Source: Tridacna crocea
Taxonomy: Eukaryota > Mollusca > Bivalvia > Cardiida > Cardiidae
Length of the DNA stretch: 64,000 bases
NCBI GenBank assembly: GCA_943736015.1
Contig: OX031065.1
Location: 50,942,992-51,006,991, forward strand
Direction of reading: 5' to 3'
Shown here: positions 21,881 to 36,575 of the stretch, in pieces
Numbering within the stretch: position 1 is the first letter of the stretch
Layout of the letters: each line of letters opens with the position of its first letter
Translations under genes and position numbers: made by a program
The notes under the pieces: model-generated
Seen by the model: only the letters and a program-made list of their open reading frames with translations
Database searches by the model: none
What the model was told of the DNA's origin: nothing

Positions 21881-22009
21881 TCAGTGTAGCACAACATCGT
21901 GTTTGAAGCACGGGTAGTCGAAAACAGCCTCAAATCCATAGTGGTCACTAAGTGGAAAACTGTTGCCCATACTATCGGTCACATTCAGGTCTCCAAGCTT
22001 AAAAATCAC
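21881..22009 (-). CDS. Gene B exon 9: terminal exon with catalytic SDH
   Basis: Residues 357-398 and the TGA stop. The exon reads VIFKLGDLNVTDSMG, then PLSDHYGFEAVFDYP, and ends DVVLH. LSDHYG is the canonical C-terminal catalytic Asp-His of the EEP fold, so the enzyme appears intact. Acceptor is the strong tttttttcag|GTG. No convincing AATAAA was located close downstream. Confidence 0.9.
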   Translation of the reverse strand: MIFKLGDLNVTDSMGNSFPLSDHYGFEAVFDYPCFKHDVVLH

Positions 22010-25000
22010 CTGAAAAAAAAATCCAAAAACTCTTTAACAAACGACCACGTGTTTGCCGATGTTGGTGAAAGTTGGCTTATGATAGTATATGAGTCACCTT
22101 CTGGTGAAAACCATAGAGGACCAAAACTTGTTCTTTCGATTCCGTTGGTAGTTTTAAGTGATAGTCTGCCTATGATCGTGACTGATACTGCCGTTCCTAT
22201 AGGTGGTGCCAAGTAAAGATGATGTTACCGGCAGTATTTCAAAAATGGTACTCTCTTCACAACTCAGTCGATTTCATATCGCTGGGTTTTCATTCTGGAA
22301 AAATGCAAGTCACGTTATTTTAAACATGGCGGCGCATTGTAAATCGAGTACAACGGTAAAAAAAGCCACAGTGTTGAGTAACATATCGCTGGAAAATGTA
22401 ATCGATAGATATACAAACTGTTTGTGACCGGAACTATATAAACTTAGAAAGATTCCGACGTAAAATTGTGACAAGTGTTTGGAGTCTTACGATTTTAAGA
22501 ATGGTGAGCATGTGTACTTCCGGGAAAGAAATGGACCATATAGATGTCTATCAAGCTACGTGATACGGCCGAGTACATGATCAACAGATCACCCGAAGTT
22601 TACCGAATGTCTCTTGATATGGACGAGGTAAGCTATAACATCGATTGAATTGTGACTAGTGCTGAATCTGCAATCTTCAATGCGGTGATGACGCTCGGAA
22701 TTCAACCATTTTTACCTCGTGTGCGAGCAGTTTCAACGCGCTATGGAATACAAATAAAACATAACTTTTTCGTGGTTTCATACGGTGTTAATTGGGTTTT
22801 TTTTCATATCTCCATGAAAACAAAAGAAATTATCGTCATTCCTTACCAAAATTTGAGTCATTGAATGATACATCGTCAATGATGAAAAATATCAGTCAAG
22901 TATCTATTACAACCTCTGGTATCCACTCACCTTTGCACCTGCAATTTTTATCCCGTTTCCAAAAATGTGATCGATGGATTCGGGTTTATAGACCACGTTA
23001 TATGGGTTTCTATCCACGGCACAGAATGTACAGTAACGTGGGGGAACGGTCGTGTCAAAAGCTTGTCGCATCTTTTGGTAGGTCTCTGAAATTTGGAAAA
23101 TGAAACTTTGAACTGTTTCAAAACTTCTGTAAGCTGAAAATATTGGACAATAGTTTTGATTGCTCATGCTCTTGCAGACAGCAGTTGCCATTAATTATAG
23201 GAACTTTCCCCTGATTCCTCGATGGTCTGTCTGTATCTACTTATTCAAACCCTAGCCCCGTTTCCTGTAGCAATATTGTCCGAATGAATATCTGAACTAT
23301 AATATCGAAGTCTTGAGTGGTGAAGTGGTTACAATGTTAGATGAGCAATCGAGAGTTCTTAGTTCGATCCTTATCCACAGCCTTTGTAGTCTCCTTGGGA
23401 AAGGCATTAGTGTATCAAACAACACCGACTTGAAGAACCATAGACAAACCACTCTTGCAATCCCTAACATGATACACATGTGCTTTACTTACTGGGTAAA
23501 GTGGATGAAATAGCAACAGTGAAAGCATCCCCGTTGTTCATATCGCCAAGCAACACTAAGGGTGATAGGCGGCCATATCTTGCAGTTAGGACATCTACTT
23601 CGTGTTTATTTTGCTCAACGTAGGTAGGAAAGGTTCCCGAAAGGAAGGCTGTAACATAAACAATTTATTACAAAAGCCCTTTTGATTGTTTTCTGTCTTT
23701 ATCTGGAGATTTTGAACACTGTCGGTTAGTAGATTAGACCAAATGTACTTCAAAGATATTACCAAACAATCCTGACTCTATAGAGCATTTTCTCCTTTTC
23801 ACATTGTATTCCACCCTTTCCAAACATTTGACACGGTTATCTTGTGATCTGCCAATGCGTTTAATCTAGATCTTTTCTCTTCTGAAATACGGTAGACTCT
23901 GAAAGGATCTGTGATCACATTCTCACGTCAGATTTTTTTTCAGTGATAGTTACTTAGGTGATTACACACAAGAATGTTCCAAAAAATATTGAAAGGCAAA
24001 GGGAGTTTCTATCTGGAAAACACATCTACAATTCTTCATCTTCATAGTATAGTAAAGCCTTGTAGTGAAAAAGAAAAAAAACTGCTGCTAAGTAATGTTT
24101 TATCCATTCCCTGCAATATTTTCTATTCTTCCAAACCTCTCTCAATCCGGTCATACATGGAATTTTGTCATTTGGTAAAGAGTTAATCCTTTCCAACACA
24201 ACCCCAAGGTCCAATGACCTGAGAAAGAAAGCATTTCAAAATCTTGGGAAAGGTCTCGTCAAATATGTGGTAAATTACTCAAATAAATAAACAGATAAAT
24301 AGCCATTGAACACGATTACGTTATATCATTCAGAGCTCAAGATAAGAGGGATAGATGGTATTCTAAATCTATTACTTCTCTTCCAAACCCTGTTATGGGT
24401 ACTCATTAAAATCGTCTCGTTGAGACGATTCTAATGAGTACCCGTAACACAGGGATTAGTGAAGAATAATTAATATTTTCAATTTTGAAATCAGAATCAC
24501 TCCCTCTATTGGAGCACTGATCATTATTTCAAAAAACGGGAGTGACCGATTGCAAAGCAACTCGTGGTTTTAGCGCCAAATTGTCCCTTTTACTGCAAGC
24601 ATCCATTTAGTTTCTTTACGTTTTCAGGGTAAAGAATGAGTATTTCGTGGTATCTATAAACTGTAAACATCAAAAAACGAATTTTCCTTTTTTAGCTGAA
24701 GCAAAAATATTTAAAAATGTTAAAGAGAATACTACTCTAAGAGTAGAGTTTTTCCCCATTCTAAATTAAACCATAACCTCTGTGTAAAATTCTGTCATCC
24801 GCCGGACTCGATAGATCTGATTACCTGGCACGCTAAACCCATCTTCGCCAGCCAAGTTTACGATCACTACGTGGATCTTACCTTGGCGGATTGAGCTTGA
24901 TTTTTACAACCCCCCGATACACCTTTTCATTGGATGCAGCCAGCTCTAGCTGCATCGAATAAAATCGCTCGTAGCATTTCATCTTTGATAAAAATAGAAC

Positions 25001-28000
25001 ACGGTCTCTACCTTTCGAATAATAGGTAAAACATGTAAACCCACGTGGATGTCTGCTTATCGCGTCATGTGTATTCGTAAGCGGTTTGTAAAACGATATT
25101 TCATTTGCTTTTAGAAACATGATATTAAGGGGAGTAATAACCAGCATACAATAGAGGGCGCATCACAGGAATCTCGAAATCGGGCTCAATCAGCCAAGGT
25201 AAGATCCACGTAGTGATCGTAATCTTGGCTGGCAAAGATGCGCTAAACCATGCTTAGATGTGTTTGAAGAACTTACGCTCTGAAAGGCCAGGTAGCACTG
25301 CTGTGAGATGTGTACAAACAACGTTCAACTTTCCATCGTACTACATGGTATAAAAAAGAAATGTGTTGATTAATATTCAAAGGTATATCCTCACAGCCAG
25401 TGAGGGTAAAGAAGCTGTTAAAAATTCAAAAACTGCAGAATAGCTCATAAACACAGATAAATTACCAATACATATTGTGCAAGGAGTAGAGAAACTTACA
25501 ACCAGGGTCGGTATTCACCAACCATTCTTCAGAACATTCTTGGGCTAGTTCTTCAGAAATTTGTCAATGTGAAATCGTCAGAAAATCTTGAAGATTAAGA
25601 CAAAGAACTTTCTTAAGAATGGTTGGTGAATACGGACTCTGCAGGAAAGACAAAAGCGATTTCTTTGATGGCCTCTAACACATGTAATGCATGTTCTATC
25701 CGTCATAATCTGTGCCACCTTCCTGCCGTCAGTGGTGTCATTAGGTATAAAGATACAAGAATTATTACAATTCATAAAATAAATATGAAATATCTTAAAA
25801 ATGGCTCAAAACTGACTGAATTGGAGTATAGTTTATCTATAACCTAAAATTCTTACGTAAGACAGAAAAAAATTAGGCTTGTCAAAACCGATGATATGTG
25901 AAGTTGGAAAACTGAGAATGGCTTAAATACTTGAATTTGTTTATAAAAGAAAAGAAACTTGAGGGAAAGTAGTGTGGAAATTTTAAGGAAATCTACCTGT
26001 TAGAAAATATGTATTTACTAAATATTAACCCTTATATTCAGTCAAACTATCTCCATTTTTAACTCAATTGTCTCTATATAACATGAATATTTGTGCATTT
26101 ATGATGCTCTTAACTAGACTTTTATTTTTCTTGTGCAAAGCTAAACGAATTTTCAGTGAAATGATGTATATTTGTAGATTCTTTCTGTAAATTTCTCGTT
26201 TAACTGACTGTTAAGAAAAACGTGTTAAATCCAAGATAAAATCATCACCTAGGTTACTTTAAGATATCTTTGCTTGTTTATTTGTGATTAAAATTCAGCA
26301 GAAATGCTTGGTATCATCCCTTGAACTTCGATTGATTTTGACCACGACGACCCAAAGACATTTCTTTGCAATACTACACCAGTAGAAATCAACACTGTGA
26401 ACCTTGTATACTTGTCTTTCACACTAATCTTCTGACGTATATAAAAATGTAACGGGAATATATACCCACCATAGCCGATATATAGCCTCTATCTACTAAA
26501 GTGGTGACATCGTAAAACTTGTGACTTTCCAGGTTGGATAACGGTCGCTTGGCTAACAGTGCCAGACCGTTTGTGTTCATAATACGGGGATTGGAGGTGG
26601 TTGGTGTAGCAGAGGAGCACCTACAAAACATCAGAAATTTACACGAACATGCTTGTCTTGCAGCTACAGCAAAAATGGTAACAAGTGTACATTAATAAAG
26701 TCATCATATAGTTGGCTCTTAATCCAGAACTGTATTTATCTTTAGAAATGCCACCGAAATATCGAGTTATACATGCCAAGTTTCGTACCTCTACTCATAA
26801 TCTCATGATAGAAAAAGGACGACATTTAGGATTAAATAGGGAGCCACGATTGTGTGTATTCTGTAGGCAAAATGACATTAAAGTGATCGAAACTGAATTT
26901 CATTTTCTATTTGAATGTATGACGAATTAAGATACTCATGCAATGATTGTAGTAATTTTAAACTCAAAATGGTGGACAACTTGAACAGAATATTGTCATC
27001 GAGTGACGCACAAGAGATTAGAAGCTTGGCGTTTTTCCTTTATAAGGCTTTTGAAGGAGTAGCAATTACTTTACAGGGTGTTTAGATATCCTATATCCAT
27101 TTATATATCCATTCAAATAGGATTGAAGCATTATCCAGTCACGCTTTTCAACCATTTGATTCTTACACTCTTTACCAAACGACAAAATTTTGAACATGTA
27201 CCAATTTAAAGCATTTGCAGACATCAAATTTGAGCTGGCTAAAATGACGAAAGACGTCCTTGATAGAGAAGATGGCATTGTGAGAAAAGGAGAAAATGAT
27301 GGTAACTGCATTTTCTCTTTTTCTATCAATGGGCATTTACTTTCCTAGTCTTCAGTGTGTGAAGGGAGTTGTTTGACTGGAGCATCTCCGTGGTCCTGTG
27401 TATTTCATTTCTTGGATTGTCTAGAATAGAAGTGATATTTTTGGTATTTGGATTGCACCTTCTCATACACCGTTATGATGAATAAGATAAAAAGAAAAGG
27501 TTTTTTTATTTTGTGTTGTATGAATTGTATTATGGGCACTAATTTCTCTAGTTTCTCAGTGTGTGCAAGGGCGGGGGGGGGTTTGTCTAAAGTACTAGTA
27601 TTTTTATGAGGATTACTTTGTGTGGAAGGAAGTGGTTGCTCAGTTTGATCCATCTCATACACTGATTGTAATGAATCTTCTAAATGATGATCTACTCTTG
27701 TTACTGTGTGACAAAAGGAGGAGGAATGGAAAAAAGGGAAAGGAAAATGATACTTATGTTTTGAAACAAGTATTTAGGTTATTGGGGAGGGATGACGTTA
27801 TCCTTTTTGTTTTCATTTGTATTGTTTTACTTGTATTATGGGCATTGATTTATCTAGTTTCTCAGTGTATTATTATTATTATTATTATGAGGTCTACTTT
27901 GCGTGGGAGGGGGCGATTGCTTGGTGAGAGCAATTTTTCCCTCTCATACAATGATCATGTTGCATTTGTAAAAAAGTATATCAGTACTCGTTAATGTAAG

Positions 28001-30606
28001 AATATAAAAACAAAAAGTACAAAAATAAGTTAATGATTTAGGTAGTTTAAAAATATCCACCTATAAAAAATAAATTTCCAAGAATTTGGTTAATGGATTT
28101 TATTTGTGTATGTATTGTATAAACTGTGTTGTGGGCACTGCTCATTTTGTTTACAGTACATCAGGGATTGTTTGACATAAATGATATTGCCGTTTTATTA
28201 TTTCATTTTAATGGTGCAAATAGAAGTTATTTTTTTTGTTTAAGGATTCTTCTGTGTGGGAAGCAGTTATTGCTTGATGTGAGCAATTTCTCCTTCTCAT
28301 ACGTTGATTGTAGTGAACAGTTTAAAAGTAGCTCTACTTCTGTTAATGTTAAATCATTGTAAGTCATAAAAAAAAGGATAATTGGTATGCCAAAACAATG
28401 TTTTTTTTTTTTTGGTAGGGATTGCGGGGGATCAGGATGTGTGAATTGTTTGTGTTGTATATACTGTATTATGGGCCTGTGGCCTAGTATTACTTAATAA
28501 AGTATTATTATTATTATTATTTAATTTAGAAAAAGTTGGTAATGAACATAATTACATCCATTTTGTAGCTAGATAATTATTTTTGTACTTCATCCTGTAA
28601 CCACAGCAATATGCCAAAGTTCTTTTTGTTTGTCTGGTAGCCGCTGCAAGTTTGTAATATACATGAACATGTTTGATCTTTTTTGTAACTACAATAAGAT
28701 GATTAAACAAATATAGACTTGGCAATGATGTACCTTCATCAAGACAGAAACACTATCCACTAACACAGCTGCGTATAGTTTAGTTTATACCCAAATATTT
28801 AGCATCGATTGAGAAACAAGTTCTATCACTTTATACTTCTCACTCTTGATTCTGCTTCCATGGAACTACCACCAGTACTCTCGCCGAATTTGTTGACCAA
28901 TGAACAATCCAAAAGTTGACACCAGCTCCTGGATATCAAGATCGGAACTTTATGGCGACATTCTACTCCACAGCCAAAGACATCACATTTGCATGTAGTA
29001 TACCAAGTTGGTAATATGCATGCATACAGTCGTCTTTCAGATTCAACAACTTGGTAATATACATCAATGCAATTGTTCTTAATCTACGACAAGTTGGTAA
29101 TATACATGCATTCAGTCGCTTTCAGCTATAAAAAACTAAAAAGCTTATATATATTCATTCGTCCTTTTGCTGCAATAAATTGGTGATATAGGAGATAAAT
29201 GCAGTCGTTTTTTCACTACAAAAACTTGGCAATATACATGAATACAAGTCTTCTGTCAGCTATAACAAATTGGTGATATACATCAATATAGTCGTCTTTC
29301 ATCTATTGTATGTATGCAGTCATCTTTCGGCTGCAACAAGGTTTATAAATGTACACAGCTATCTTTGAGCTACAACATGTTGGCCCTATACATGAATGTT
29401 TGCCTCTTCCAGCTATATCAAGTTTGTGAAATACACAAGAAAGTCTTCTTATGCCTGGAACTAGTTGGTAGTAGACATAAAATTAGTCGTCTTATGGCCA
29501 CAACAAGTTAGTACAATGAATATGAATAAGGTAATCTAGTGGCAACCATGAATTTGTAATAGACATGAATGCAATCTTCCTGTGGCTATCACAAGCTGTT
29601 AGTATACATGAATACAGTCTTTCTGTGGGTATCACTAGCTGGTTGTTTACATGAGTACAGTCTTCCTGTGGCTATCACGAGCTGGTTGTTTACATGAGTA
29701 CAGTCTTTCTGTGGCTACCACGAGCTGGTTGTTTACATGAATACAGTCTTCCTGTGGCTATCACAAGCTGGCAGTATACATGAATACAGTCTTTCTGTGC
29801 CTACCACAAGCTGGTTGTTTACATGAATACAGTCTTCCCGTGGTTATCAGAAGCTGGTAGTTTACATGAATACAGACTTCCCGTGGCTATCAGAAGTTGG
29901 TTGTTTACATGAATAGTCTTCACGTGGCTATCACTAGCTGGTGGTTTACATGAATAGAGTCTTCCTGTGGCTATCACTAGCTGGTGGTTTACATAATTAC
30001 TGTCTTCCTGTGGCTACCATGAGCTGGTAGTATACATGAATACAGTCTTCATGTGACTACCACGAGCTGGTTGTTTACATGAATACAGTCTTCCTGTGGC
30101 TACCACTAGCTGTTAGTATACATGAATAGTCTTCCTGTGGTTACTACAAGCTGGTTGTTGACATGAATGGAGTCTTCCTGTGGCAACAATAAGTTTGTGA
30201 TAGACAGTAATAGATTCTTCTTGTGTCTACCACAAGCTGGTAGTATACATGATAACAGTCTTCCTGTGGCTACCACGGGTTAAAAGTGTACATGAATACT
30301 GTCCTCTGTTTGCCACCAGGTGGTACTATACATTAATACAGTCTACTTTTGGCTACCAGAAGTTTATCATATACATAAATACTGTCCCCTGTTTGCTACT
30401 ACAAGCTGGCAACATACATTATCATGAATAAAGCCATTCTGTTCCTACATAAAGTTGGTTACATACATGAATATACTTGTCGCACAGCTAAAGTATGTTG
30501 GTCAATGTGAATGTATAGAGTCCTCATTTAGTTGATATTTTCGTAATACAAAACAGAACAGATATATAATTAGACCAGTACAAGTGCATAATGAATATAA
30601 TAAATC

Positions 30607-30667
<61 letters not shown>

Positions 30668-33600
30668 GCTAAACAGAAAAACATGGAAACATATTTCAAG
30701 TGAGAAGGACATACGAAAATTTTGCTCAAAAGATGTAAAAAGATAATTGGCCTGTTTACATAAAGCTCACATCATACTTATAATAAAAATGACAAACCAT
30801 TAGTTATACAAAGTATGAAATCGCATCGATAATGTAGTTTGATATAAAGTGCAACATTTGATATTATTCTATTTTTCTGCTGAAACGTCCATCAATCCAA
30901 TACAGTCGTCTTGAAGCTACAAAAAGGTTTTTGATAAATACATAATTATGGTGGCAACCTTGGTCTTTTTTTAAAATCACTTTTCACCGCTGTAACTCAA
31001 AGATAATTTCCTTGAATTAGGTAAATAGGGTTCGTATTCACTAACCATTTTTATGAATGTTCTTTGTCTTATTCTCCAGATTTTTCTACATTTGTCAGTA
31101 ACACAACTTCTGATTGGCTAAACCGAATGGTTTAACCAATCAGAAGTTGTGTAACTTACAGGCGTAGAAAACCTTGGAGAATAAGACTAGGAATATTTTC
31201 AAGAATGGTTGGTGAATACGGGCCCAGGTTTCATACGACTTTTTTTTTCTAATTGAAAGTCCGGGTGCTTGACACCGTCGCGCCTCCCCCTCCCCGCCCC
31301 CCCACCCCGCGCTGTATATGTAATTGGAGAGGTCATCAGACCTCTCCAACAGTGTTGAGTTTAAAAGGCAGACTGCCTCAGAAATTGCTGTCTAAATCCA
31401 GTCTTTGTAGGGGAATTGTTCCGGTACACAGTCTGTTTCGTCATGATATTATAAAGAAATCGAAGTCTAAAAACTGAAATAGGAAATAGACGTGGTTTGT
31501 TTCTATATCGCGAATTTCAACAAAATTGTAAGGATTTATTTGCATATTCCCTTTCCAACAATTTTAATTTTGTATTACAATCTTAAATCTAAACAAAAAG
31601 AAGAAAAAGAAAAAAGAATTTCGTTAAAAATAGAAACGAACACAGCGGAAAAAATCACGTGACCTTAAAACGCGGGAAGAAGGTCGTGTGACTTACATAA
31701 ATTACAAGGACGGATGAATCCTGTTTTTGCCATCCACTTTGATGAATGTGTATTTACAACTGAACAGATTTCAACTACCCGTTTATTGTCTTGCTTGTTT
31801 CTTTACATGTACCTAGATATATTTAACCTAAAAGCATAAAAAGTATTAGAAAATAATGATGTCGACCTCTCCTGGCTTCTTTTTTAAAGAAGCCACTTGT
31901 TTGCAAGAAGTTTACTTTTATCCTGTTAATAGACAAAAAAAGTTCAGGCTCATACATTTTCAAGACTTTTGCAGAAGACAAATGAAGAGCGACTTAAGTT
32001 ATATGATTCGTCATTAAAAGAGTAGAAATGTGGGGTTGGGACAGAGAAAAGCTAAATTCTGGCACATTTTCCTCCCAATAATGTTTTTCAAAAGCCTTAC
32101 TGCGACAGTCGTGAGAATTTGAGACAGTGTCGCAAAAGTAAAAGGGTTGATTCAACATTTACCTTTCGATGCCGAGCTCTGGCGTTTCCCCGGACACACC
32201 CACACACGACAAACATTCTTGTCCCTGAAGAAATAATGCTCCAAGCTGTGCAATACAGTTGACTGCCGAACAAGAAAGTTCTTCTGTAACATTCGGCGAG
32301 GAACACCCGCTTGATATGGTACAATCCGCCAGATCAACAAGTAATTGTCTTGGACACGGAGCTTCTACAAACGTAAAGATGTACTTAATAAGATATCGAT
32401 CAGAGTAGATCAAACATCATTTATTAATACAAGTTTATATTTACTCAATATCTACTGAAACAAACTGAACGCAGGCGTTACATCTTTGGAAAGTAGACAT
32501 AAATCTATTCTTGAACCATGAAATCAAGTGAAACATTGCAGTAACACAGCACTGATGGTGCAATTTTTGGGTATGCGTTACTGAAAAAAATACCGTTTCT
32601 TTCAATGCTAAAGATACATTCATCTTAAAGAAACGTTCAGCTGCTCGTTATTTTGGCTTTTGTATTTTGTATATGGAATGAAATGGAAAATGACGCTAGG
32701 AACAGCTTTTTATCACAAAACCTTCCTTGTTTTAGTGTAATGTACCCATGATGCCTTAACTCGACTAACCTCCTTCCACATTGGCTATAGATGGCAGGTT
32801 ACCGAACCGGTCGTGTAAAGGGCTGTAGGAAAATCTGTAAACATCATCAAGTTGATCTAAAATTATCTCAAGATCGTTTCCAATCCAAACCTGTAACAAA
32901 ACTAAATATATTTCACCCGAGACCTATCTTTATCGCTTGGGAAGTTTTATCGTAAAATTGAACTATGCTTTGAGTGACACAATTAAGTTAAATTTTCTTT
33001 CTCATAATTATACATGCATCAAAAGCGGATATAACTAGAAACGAGCTGGAAATATCGGCATTTATACGGTGTCAAATATGGTTCCAAGTATACCTGAAAA
33101 GATCACCTAACCAGATCTACTCTCAAAATTAGAAGGCTCAACTAAAAAGGTGTGTACCAGTGAAGATATTTAACCCATTACCACTCAATCCCTACTTTTG
33201 ACGCCCCTGGAAAAGACGCATTTTGAAAACATTGTGGAAAAAGGAGAAAATGCTGGTAACCAGCATTTTCTCCTTTTCCCACAATGTTTTCTACCTAATC
33301 AATAAACAATTGCACCATTTGAGCCACACTGAAATTGTCGTCTGCAAATGCTTTCAATTTGGACAGAGCTAAAATTTTGTCGTCTGGTAAAGGGTTAATC
33401 GAAATGTTTCTATTCTTTTCATCGATGTCATTGACAGTTTCACGGACAGATTGGTACAGGCAAAAGACTGCTACACGTGTAATGCATCACATTTTTTGGC
33501 CATTATGGATTTCCCCATACGGGAGGAAAAGTTGGACTGAATCCGCACTTCAACATCCATGACAACCTGTGGGTTAAATTTCACACACATTAGGAATTGA

Positions 33601-34523
33601 ACAAAGTCACACGAAATCCACAAAATTACAATACCAAGTTTTTTTGTAAAGTTTCTTGAAATCTACGATACGTGGCAATTGTTCACGTATCATAACAAGT
33701 ATAACTTTAAAAAAAACATCGATACTGATATATGCAGTTTCAACTAGAGCTGTCACTGAATGTAATTTAATTATACCCCCGCCAGCGCTTTGACATAAAA
33801 AGTGTTAAGTTCAAGGGGATATAATTTTTCAACCAGGAAGAGTTGACATTTGAAAATTGCGTCTTGCAAATCTTAAACATACAGTTAAACCTGTGTTAGA
33901 GACCACCTGTATTAAGAGACCACCTGCTTTAAGAGCCCATAATTTTGATACAACAACCCTTCTTACATTAACCTAAAATAACCTTTATTTAAAGAACACC
34001 TGCTGTAAGAGACCAATTTCACTACTTCCCTTGAGTGGTCTCTGAATACAGGTTGTACTGTATTATCAATATATGTCCAAAGTTTGAATAGAATTGAAGG
34101 AAAACTGTACTTGCTAGTATTCTGTACACATACGGACACACCAACAGACTGGCTGATTCCAGTATATCCCCCGAAAACATTCGTTTTGCGGGGCATAATG
34201 ACGTATGAACTACACAGTATGATATGCGTTTGCCTTAGCGCCATTTTGTGATGTTCGGCCTTGATTCCTTCATCCTTTTGCAGTTCGCCTTATTTTGTGT
34301 TCGTTCTTGTTTCTTCAACACCCTCATCTCACCTCTTACGGCTCTTGTCAGATTTACTTACAGGGCCATGAATAACTAACGAACTTATTCAATGACTATT
34401 CAATTAATAACATGAAAATCGTAAATATTAGTGATTTTGAGAAAACTGACATAACGACGAGGGATAGATAGTTGTATACTACACGTCACGCAGAGAATTG
34501 GATAAAAGATATTTTGGCAACTC

Positions 34524-34581
<58 letters not shown>

Positions 34582-36525
34582 TGCTCGGTGGACTGTTTAT
34601 GGGATGGTTGGATCAATTCATGAGATAATGTATGGATGGATGGATGGATGGATGGATGGAGGGATGGATCCGGGATGGATGAATCCTTGATAGTGGGTAG
34701 ATGACTTAAATATAACATAAGATGAATGGATATATTGGCTGGTATAAAGATATAGTGATGGATAGATGGATACGAAGGTTAAGACGAGAGCGGACTTCTT
34801 TAATGTGGGGTGTCTCATAAGCCATAGAGCGATGATTGATGTATATGAAGGGAAACTGTTCAGATTTTAATGTCAAAGCATGTTCTGTAGGTAGTTACAG
34901 CAATGCTTCTACTTTCCGTTGAGTTGGCAGACTGTGTTAACTATCGGGACAGGGTAGCGATCTGATTGTTTTTGTCACAACGCAAACCGCGCCATGAACA
35001 AATTTAAAGCTCCTCATTTCTTTCAATTTCAGAGCACACTGATAGACACCATTCATGAGAAATCAAATGCCTTTGCACTTCCTCCGAGCACGGATTATCC
35101 TAATATGGGCACAGTTTACTACCTAAATGGAGATGTCGGTAATCGTAAGTACTTTTAAATCCGGTTTTAGAAGCTCACCCGAAAAATATTGAGATTAGTT
35201 AACCGTTTACTATATAAATACTCATTTCTACTCATTGCTTGTAGGAGCTTTTGGAAAACATTGTGGCAAAAGGTGAAATTGCTCGTGACGAGCAATTTCA
35301 CCTTTTGTCACAATGTTTTCTATGCTATCAAAAGGTGTCAGATACACATAAGAAACGGCTTTATCCTTGCTATTATTAAGGGTCAATTAGAGATACCACA
35401 GAAATGCCTTATAAGGTAAAGAATTAAGTGCTGTGATCGTCCGTCTGTAATAATCCAAACATTCCAAAGATTTGTTTATGAAGTTTTGGATCTTGACAGA
35501 TCTTGATATCGTCGGTTTGCTTCCAAAACCTCGTAACTACAGCTTGTTACAAGCTGTAGTTACGAGGTTTTGGAAGCAAACCGACGATGTTACAAGCTGT
35601 AGTTACGAGGTTTTGGAAGCAAACCGACGATATGCAGATTGTGCTTTACTTGTTGCTTTAGTTTAAGGCTGAAAGGAAGGTCAAGGTAACTATCACTTAT
35701 TACAAAATGGAATCTACAAGAAGTTCGACCGTTTCAATGAAAGGTTCATGAGACATGTACAAGACAAAACGGAACAGTTTAGAGCTGAGATGTTATAATG
35801 AACAAACCTCCTGTAAGCAGACGATATCAGCCTCTGAGCCTCGTATAGCATCAATAATCCTTTGTAAACGCTCGAGTCTGTTGTTACCAAGAAGAGAAGG
35901 TGTGATAGGGAGGTCTTGAAGTGCCGTGTTGTACGTGATAGCCTGTAATATAAAGTATGACTTGTTTCCGCTGTTTTGGACAGTATCAGTTATCCCTTTC
36001 CCAAACAATCCCTGGTTTTTACGGGTCTGGAACAGTAGCCTTTTGAAAACATTGTGGGAAAAGGAGAAAATGCTGGTAACCAGCATTTTCTCCTTTTCCC
36101 ACAATGTTTTCTACCCCATCATAGACGGAAATCATCTTTTCAGCAAGAGTCGAATTGTCGTCTGCAAATGCTTTCAATTTGGTCTAGTCCAAAAGTTTGT
36201 CGTTTTGGAAAGGGTTATACCACTGTTGTCTAGCCATGAAAGCACGAATAGTGTATAATGAATAAGAATCTTTATTAACGAACAAAGTCCGTAACAAAGA
36301 AACAAATAAATGCATAGCTCAAATACAAACCGCATCTGGCGGGATTCGAACCCTTGAAGGGACAAATATTCACGTTTTTCGAGCTTTAAGAGACCAATAC
36401 CATAACCACTGAGCCAAAGAGAATTCTATGAGAGAAAGCTATGCTGTAAGGAAGGAGTGATCTCCCGTAACAATACATAAACATGTGTATCATCATATAC
36501 AAAATAATTTACAAATGGCATGGTA

Positions 36526-36575
<50 letters not shown>

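Noticed and set aside
22006-22212. Overlapping open frames on both strands next to gene B exon 9
   Set aside because: Considered as the last exon; rejected once the SDHYG exon at 21881-22009 was found with correct phase and acceptor.
22440-22640. Possible plus-strand retroelement segment (YDFKNGEHVYFRERNGPY) or exon ending GAG|gtaagc
   Set aside because: Resembles the end of some retroelement integrase regions only loosely, with stops in the frame; too weak to name.
30000-30500. CRISPR-like array at the regular ~48-bp repeats
   Set aside because: Units are whole degenerate tandem copies with no repeat-spacer alternation, in a eukaryotic intron.
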